Positions 57,067 through 61,599 of a stretch of 61,599 nucleotides of DNA are shown here, piece by piece (position 1 is the stretch's first letter; each line of letters starts with the position of its first letter). A program made the position numbers and the translations under genes. This DNA comes from Streptococcus orisratti DSM 15617 (GTDB lineage: Bacteria; Bacillota; Bacilli; Lactobacillales; Streptococcaceae), in NCBI RefSeq assembly GCF_000380105.1, contig NZ_KB904451.1, positions 1 to 61,599 on the forward strand, given 5' to 3'. Under the pieces are notes generated by a model. It did no database searches, was not told the origin of the DNA, and saw only the letters and a program-made list of their open reading frames with translations.

Positions 57067-58029
57067 ATGAAAGCAGTAGTGGTGAGTCGTCCAGGTGGCG
57101 TTGATGTTTTAGAAATTAAAGATGTCGATAAACCCCAGCTTAAGGATGGTTGGAGTCTAGTAAAGGTTAAAGGATTTGGAATTAACCATTCTGAGATTTT
57201 CACGCGTCAGGGGCTATCTCCTAGCGTGTCTTTCCCACGTATTTTAGGGATTGAATTGGTGGGGGTGATTGAGGAAACAAGTGAGCCTGACTGCTTTTCA
57301 GTAGGCCAACGTGTGGTCGCTATGATGGGAGAACTTGGACGTGCCTATGATGGTGGTTATGCCGAATATGCCTTGGTACCCAACAAGTTTCTCTATCTTG
57401 TTGATACAGACTTGGAATGGGCTGATTTTGCCAGTGTGCCCGAAACCTACTATACGGCTTTTGGGTCTTTGAAAAATCTTAAACTTGAAGCAAGTGATAA
57501 GGTTTTGGTCCGAGCGGGGGCAAGCGGTGTCGGACAGGCCTTTGTAAAATTGGCTAAAGGACAATTTCCAAATTTGAATATCGTTGCTTCGGTTCGTCAC
57601 TTGTTCAAAAAAGATTCATTATTGGCTTCTGGATTTTCAGATGTTATTCTGGAAAAGGATGGTAAATTGCAGACAGCAGAAACCTTTAGTAAGATTTTAG
57701 AATTGGTTGGTCCAGCAACCATTTCGGACTCACTGGCCCATTTGCAAGAAGGTGGCATTGTCTGTTCGACAGGCCAGCTGGGAGGTAAATGGTATCTAGA
57801 GAATTTTGACCCTATTGAAAAGCTGTGGAACAATGTTTATTTAACCACCTTTGCATCTGGAAATATTACTCAAAGCAAGTTGCAGGAACTGTTTGACTTT
57901 ATCAAAACCTATGACGTTGCAGTTGGTCCAGAGAAAATTTTTAAACTTGAGGACATTCAGCAAGCTCATGCTTATTTGGAAAGTTCGCATGCCTTTGGGA
58001 AAGTTATTGTTTTGAATGAGGAGGAATAA
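57067..58029 (+). CDS. zinc-type alcohol dehydrogenase/quinone oxidoreductase family protein
   Basis: This 320-residue medium-chain reductase has MKAVVVSRPGGVDVLEIKDV at its start, ILGIELVGVIEE near residue 60 and the NAD(P) loop RAGASGVGQAFVKLAKG near 150. It lacks the zinc-ligand pattern, so it is closest to quinone oxidoreductases. TAGGAGAG precedes the ATG at 57067; the longer frame from 57046 is not supported. It shares an operon with a MarR gene two bases downstream, suggesting an inducible response to electrophiles or quinones. Confidence 0.83.
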   Translation: MKAVVVSRPGGVDVLEIKDVDKPQLKDGWSLVKVKGFGINHSEIFTRQGLSPSVSFPRILGIELVGVIEETSEPDCFSVGQRVVAMMGELGRAYDGGYAEYALVPNKFLYLVDTDLEWADFASVPETYYTAFGSLKNLKLEASDKVLVRAGASGVGQAFVKLAKGQFPNLNIVASVRHLFKKDSLLASGFSDVILEKDGKLQTAETFSKILELVGPATISDSLAHLQEGGIVCSTGQLGGKWYLENFDPIEKLWNNVYLTTFASGNITQSKLQELFDFIKTYDVAVGPEKIFKLEDIQQAHAYLESSHAFGKVIVLNEEE

Positions 58030-58031
58030 GA

Positions 58032-58475
58032 GTGGTTACAAATGCAAAAAAATACGCACGTTTGCGCGATGAACAGTTTTCCTTATTTGAAAATTATGCA
58101 AGAAAACATGGCATGAATGGTAAGAGTCTTTTGATTTTTTTGTGGATTTATCATAATCCTAACGGGATAACTCAGGAATGGATTGCTAAGCGAACTTTTT
58201 CAAGCAAGCAAGTGGTTCAGGCTGTAGTGAAAAATTATCTTGAAAAAGGTTGGCTTTACCTAGAACCTAGTCAAACAGACAAGCGTAAAAAATTGGTTCG
58301 ATTGAGTAAAGAGGGGCAAGAGAGAGTTGACCGGTTGATTAAGCCATTGGATCGTATTGAAGAGAAAACCATGGAAAGTCTTTCATTGGAACAACAAGAG
58401 TTACTTTTGGTGACTACAGAGGCTTTCTCACGGAAATTTCGGTCTTTATTGGAGGGAGCCGTGGTGAATGATTGA
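58032..58475 (+). CDS. MarR family transcriptional regulator
   Basis: The 147-residue winged-helix protein has EWIAKRTFSSKQVVQAVVKN near residues 55-75 as recognition region and QTDKRKKLVRLSKEG as wing. It starts with GTG after GAGGAATAAGA and overlaps the transporter gene that follows by eight bases. It likely controls the palindromes at 56989-57052. A MarR gene beside a choline/betaine transporter also occurs in S. pneumoniae near proWX-proV, though I cannot confirm homology. Confidence 0.85.
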   Translation: MVTNAKKYARLRDEQFSLFENYARKHGMNGKSLLIFLWIYHNPNGITQEWIAKRTFSSKQVVQAVVKNYLEKGWLYLEPSQTDKRKKLVRLSKEGQERVDRLIKPLDRIEEKTMESLSLEQQELLLVTTEAFSRKFRSLLEGAVVND

Positions 58476-60036
58476 GCAAATTTTTCAGTATTTTTCGGGA
58501 AATGGCAGAGCTTACAGTCAAGCCTTACTGGAACACCTTAGCTTGAGTGGGCAGGCACTACTAATTGCCCTTGTCATAGGATTTCCTTTGGGCTACTTTA
58601 GCTCTAATAGACCTAAAATGAAGCAAGTCGCTAGTCTTCTTACTCAGGGGTTGCGTGTTATTCCAAGCTTGGGAATTTTGTTCCTACTCATTCCCTTGAT
58701 TGGAGTTGGTAAGACTCCAGCTTTGATTGCTTTAGTCGTACTGGGCTTACCGCCAATTTTACTGAATACGATTGTCGGTTTCAATGAAGTACCGGTCGTC
58801 TTGGTAGAAACAGGTGTGGGTCTTGGAATGACCAACTGGCAGCTTTTGAAAAAGGTGACTTTTCCCTTGGCGTTGCCACACATTTTAAATGGCGTTAAAT
58901 TAGCTCTAGTTGAGATTATTGCTAGTGCTAGTCTGGCTACTTATATTGGTGCTGGGGGCTTGGGAAATTTAATTTTCACTGGTCTGGGGCTTTACCGTTA
59001 TGATTTATTGTTGATAGGGGGCGGTTCGGTAGCTCTGCTATCTTTTCTCAGTATGATTATTTTCGATGCCATGATAAACCGATTGACCAAGAGATACAGG
59101 CATCACGAGGAGAAACAAATGAAGAATAAAAAAGTGATTTTAGGGGCGCTTTTAGCCATTATTTTAGTAATTGTTGGAGCCTTTGTCTGGGCAGGTAATA
59201 GTAAAAAGGAAAGTCAAGCTAGGCAGACTGACTCAGTTATCCGCATTGGTTCCAAGGATTTTACAGAAAATCTTGTGGTTGCTGAAATTTATGCATTGGC
59301 TTTGGAAGATAAAGGATATAAGGTGGAACGTGTGGCCAATATTTCCAGTTCTTTGATCCACAATTCCCTTATCAATGATGAAATTGATCTTTATCCTGAA
59401 TATACTGGAACCGGCTTACTATCCATTCTCAAAGCAGATATGGAAACCGATCCGCAAAAGGTTTATGACAAGGTGAAAAAGGCCTATGAGGAAAAATTCC
59501 AAGTGACATGGTTAAACTATGCTCAAGCTAATGACAGTCAGGGATTGGTTATCCGTACTTCTGTTGCTGAGAAATTAGGCATTAAAACCATTTCAGATTT
59601 ACAAAAACATGCTGGTGAATTGCGGTTTGCTTCACAGGGAGAATTTGACCAACGCGAGGATGGTTTGGCTGGTTTGTCTAAAACCTATGGTGACTTTGTT
59701 TGGAAATCTTCGCAAGTCTACGACAACAGCTTGAAATATTCTATTCTGGAAAATGATCAAGCCGATGTGACACCTGCTTACACTACTGAGGGGCAACTGG
59801 TTAACACGGACAAGTTCACCTTACTGGAAGATGATAAGCAATTTTGGCCACCATATAATTTGGCACCAGTTGTCTGTGACCAAGTTTTAAAAGCTAATCC
59901 AGATTTGGCTGATATTCTTAATCAGGTTTCAGCGAAGTTAGACACAACCACGGTTACCCAACTCAATGCCAAAGTTGACGTTAATGGTCAGGATTATGAA
60001 GAAGTGGCTAAGGCATTTTATAAGGAAATAAAATAG
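58468..60036 (+). CDS. betaine/choline-type ABC transporter permease fused to substrate-binding domain
   Basis: In this 522-residue fusion, residues 1-205 are a five- or six-TM permease with LGMTNWQLLKKVTFPLALPHILNGVKLA as the ATPase contact loop. A further TM near 220-240 is followed by an OpuCC/ProX-type binding domain from about 250 (IRIGSKDFTENLVVAEI, DLYPEYTGTGL, VTPAYTTEGQLV). The binding domain is thus tethered and carries no lipobox. It imports quaternary amines such as glycine betaine, carnitine or choline; which one is not readable. It is followed by the ATPase gene 11 bases on. Confidence 0.9.
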   Translation: MIEQIFQYFSGNGRAYSQALLEHLSLSGQALLIALVIGFPLGYFSSNRPKMKQVASLLTQGLRVIPSLGILFLLIPLIGVGKTPALIALVVLGLPPILLNTIVGFNEVPVVLVETGVGLGMTNWQLLKKVTFPLALPHILNGVKLALVEIIASASLATYIGAGGLGNLIFTGLGLYRYDLLLIGGGSVALLSFLSMIIFDAMINRLTKRYRHHEEKQMKNKKVILGALLAIILVIVGAFVWAGNSKKESQARQTDSVIRIGSKDFTENLVVAEIYALALEDKGYKVERVANISSSLIHNSLINDEIDLYPEYTGTGLLSILKADMETDPQKVYDKVKKAYEEKFQVTWLNYAQANDSQGLVIRTSVAEKLGIKTISDLQKHAGELRFASQGEFDQREDGLAGLSKTYGDFVWKSSQVYDNSLKYSILENDQADVTPAYTTEGQLVNTDKFTLLEDDKQFWPPYNLAPVVCDQVLKANPDLADILNQVSAKLDTTTVTQLNAKVDVNGQDYEEVAKAFYKEIK

Positions 60037-60047
60037 AAAGAGTTGAC

Positions 60048-60815
60048 ATGACAAATATCATTGAGTTTAATAAGGTTAGCAAAGTTTACGGTCAAAAAAA
60101 GGTCGTTGATCAGCTGACTCTTAATATTGAAGCGGGAGAATTTATCACCATTTTGGGGACTTCTGGTTCTGGTAAAACCACAACGCTTAAGATGATTAAT
60201 CGTCTGATTGAACCTACTTCTGGCACGATATTTTTTGAGGGGCACGATGTTTCAACGTTAGATGCGGTAGCTTTACGCCGTAAAATTGGTTATGTTGTGC
60301 AGCAAATAGGACTTTTTCCACATATGACTGTGGAAGAAAATATTGCAACGGTTCCTAAGATCCTCGGGTGGGAAAAAGAGAAGATTGTGGCGAGAAGTCG
60401 GGATTTACTAGACCTGATGCAGTTGCCGTATGACCAATATGCCAAACGTTACCCAGAGGAACTTTCGGGCGGTCAGCAGCAGCGAGTTGGTGTTGCGCGT
60501 GCCTTAGCAGCAGATCCCGATGTCATGCTTTTTGACGAACCTTTCGGTGCTATTGACGCTATCACTCGAAGTGATTTACAAGAACAGCTCTTGGGAATTC
60601 ATCAAAAACTTAAAGATAAAACTTTTATTTTTATCACACATGATATTTACGAAGCTTTTAAGTTAGGAACACGGGTGTTGATTATGGATGAGGGAAAGAT
60701 TGCCCAGTTTGACAGCCCAGAGGCGATTTTGAAAAATCCACAAAATGACTTTGTTAAACGCCTTTTGGAAACTGCTAGGGCTCAAGAAAGTTTATGGAGG
60801 AGTGCCAGTGATTGA
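60048..60815 (+). CDS. betaine/choline-type ABC transporter ATP-binding protein
   Basis: This 255-residue ATPase has Walker A GTSGSGKTT near residue 39, signature LSGGQQQRVGVARAL near 142 and Walker B VMLFDEPFGAID near 162. It is like OpuCA/ProV but ends after the ABC core, without the CBS-domain tail that senses ionic strength in many OpuA/OpuCA proteins. The last eight bases overlap the second permease gene. Confidence 0.9.
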   Translation: MTNIIEFNKVSKVYGQKKVVDQLTLNIEAGEFITILGTSGSGKTTTLKMINRLIEPTSGTIFFEGHDVSTLDAVALRRKIGYVVQQIGLFPHMTVEENIATVPKILGWEKEKIVARSRDLLDLMQLPYDQYAKRYPEELSGGQQQRVGVARALAADPDVMLFDEPFGAIDAITRSDLQEQLLGIHQKLKDKTFIFITHDIYEAFKLGTRVLIMDEGKIAQFDSPEAILKNPQNDFVKRLLETARAQESLWRSASD

Positions 60816-61434
60816 GTATTTTCAAAAATCTTCTGACAAGTTGCTAACCGCTTTGCTTGAACATATCGAAATTAGCGGGCTCTCCCTACTCTTTGCTCTA
60901 ATTCTAGCGGCCTTGGTCACGGTTGTATTACTTTTTCGTGTAGAGTTGAGACAGGCGTCAGTATATGTCTTGTCCCTCTTCTATGCCATTCCCTCCTTTG
61001 CCCTTTTTGCCTTGCTCATTCCTTTAACTGGATTAGGGAGAACAACGGCTATTATTGTTTTAGTTATCTACGCACAATACACTTTGGTCAGAACCTTTTT
61101 AGCAGGATTCACTCAGATTGACAGTAGTATCCTAGAGGTAGCAAAAGGTATGGGGATGACTAGTTGGCAGATATTGACCAAGGTGCAATTACCTTTAGCA
61201 CAGCGCTCCATTTTCGCTGGTATTCGTCTCGCAGCAAACTCTATCATAGCTATTGCGACCATTGCGGCGACTATCAATGCGGGTGGGCTTGGAACAATTC
61301 TCTTTGATGGTCTAAGAACCATGAGCATGCCTAAGCTTCTTTGGGGAATATTGCTAACCGTTGGACTGAGCTTGCTTACCAATATTGTCATTTATCTTGT
61401 AGAAGAATTAATAAAACCAGAAAAAGTCAGCTAA
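60808..61434 (+). CDS. betaine/choline-type ABC transporter, second permease
   Basis: This 208-residue, five- or six-TM protein has LEVAKGMGMTSWQILTKVQLPLAQRSIFAGIRLA as the coupling loop near residues 112-145 and ATINAGGLGTILFDGL after it. GGAGGAG at 60797-60803 sets the GTG start at 60808; the longer frame from 60745 lies inside the ATPase gene. Two different permeases and one ATPase give an OpuC-type complex. Confidence 0.88.
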   Translation: MIEYFQKSSDKLLTALLEHIEISGLSLLFALILAALVTVVLLFRVELRQASVYVLSLFYAIPSFALFALLIPLTGLGRTTAIIVLVIYAQYTLVRTFLAGFTQIDSSILEVAKGMGMTSWQILTKVQLPLAQRSIFAGIRLAANSIIAIATIAATINAGGLGTILFDGLRTMSMPKLLWGILLTVGLSLLTNIVIYLVEELIKPEKVS

Positions 61435-61446
61435 CCTGACTTTTTT
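61421..61446 (+). terminator. terminator of the betaine/choline transporter operon
   Basis: AAAAAGTCAG-CTAAC-CTGACTTTTTT; the stop codon lies in the loop. Confidence 0.9.
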
Positions 61447-61470
61447 GATTTTATGTCAACCTTTCAGTCC

Positions 61471-61599
61471 GTTTCGCTCCGCAGGTGCGAAACAAATAAA
61501 CCACCCGCTATGCGGGTGCGCATCGCTGGTTATACCCAAAAAACTCCAAACGCGATACAATAAAGGTGTTCAAGCCTAATGTAAAGCGAAAGGAGCAAA
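61471..61599 (+). mobile_element. left end of an IS200/IS605-type element (cut by window edge)
   Basis: Two perfect hairpins stand in a row: GTTTCGC/GCGAAAC (61471-61493) and CACCCGC-TAT-GCGGGTG (61502-61518), the latter inside an outer AACCA/TGGTT pair. Subterminal hairpins of this kind are the recognition sites of single-strand IS200/IS605 transposases. A TACAAT box near 61555 follows, and the window ends with AAAGGAGCAAA, a ribosome-binding site at the right distance for a start codon just outside. The transposase itself is not visible. Confidence 0.6.

Noticed and set aside
60745..60807. Longer start of the second betaine/choline-type permease at 60745
   Set aside because: It lies inside the ATPase gene; GGAGGAG precedes the GTG at 60808.

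Overview
The window is an AT-rich piece of a streptococcal chromosome. It carries pepT-ebsA-cmk-infC-rpmI-rplT, aroD-aroE-aroB-aroC-tyrA, metE-metF, dapB-cca, a glnB/amt pair beside gdhA, and paired ABC exporters. The AtlA-type autolysin, an ATP-type PEP carboxykinase and the gdhA/amt nitrogen genes suggest the S. bovis/equinus or S. mutans side of the genus, but the species cannot be fixed by reading alone. There are no rRNA or tRNA genes, no CRISPR array and no prophage.

Layout. 1-6.7 kb: the 5' end of an IS630-type transposase, an alpha/beta hydrolase, a DUF3114 protein and a large secreted autolysin with six GBS Bsp-like repeats and a GH25 domain. 6.7-11.3 kb: housekeeping block pepT, ebsA, ferredoxin (opposite strand), a LysM protein, cmk and the infC-rpmI-rplT operon with an attenuator leader. 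11.3-14 kb: transposase relic and ltaS. 14.1-20.6 kb: an rRNA methyltransferase and the aro/tyrA operon, which lacks aroA, aroK and pheA here. 20.7-26.1 kb: a small-protein/permease operon, a luciferase-like oxidoreductase and pckA. 26.4-30.6 kb: metE and a bifunctional metF behind three MET-box-like palindromes. 31-37.7 kb: a GH73 glucosaminidase, a SAP-domain protein, DUF1149, degV, dapB, cca and an ABC-F protein. 38-42.9 kb: an ABC exporter pair and an AEC transporter. 43.2-46.7 kb: glnB, amt and gdhA with GlnR and CodY-like sites. 46.9-52.4 kb: small genes, then a leader-peptide/attenuator-controlled ABC exporter pair. 52.8-56.9 kb: a MarR regulator and a third exporter pair (rcrRPQ-like). 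57-61.4 kb: an oxidoreductase, a second MarR regulator and a betaine/choline-type ABC transporter. The window ends at the hairpin end of an IS200/IS605-type element.

Regulation can be read at several promoters. Each MarR gene sits with palindromes at its operon promoter. The gdhA promoter has a near-perfect CodY box in its spacer and a GlnR box upstream, and amt has a GlnR box over its -10. An infC leader terminator precedes a probable AUA-initiated IF3. Three genes (ferredoxin, the rRNA methyltransferase and the SAP-domain gene) appear to be transcribed leaderless.

Non-coding mobile DNA is frequent. It includes three nearly identical 102-bp RUP-like elements, a 290-bp element with 12-bp inverted ends and a roughly 300-bp multi-hairpin element after cca. 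The most interesting regions are the leader peptide/attenuator at 48.68-48.91 kb, the multi-hairpin element at 35.5-35.8 kb and the set of leaderless genes.
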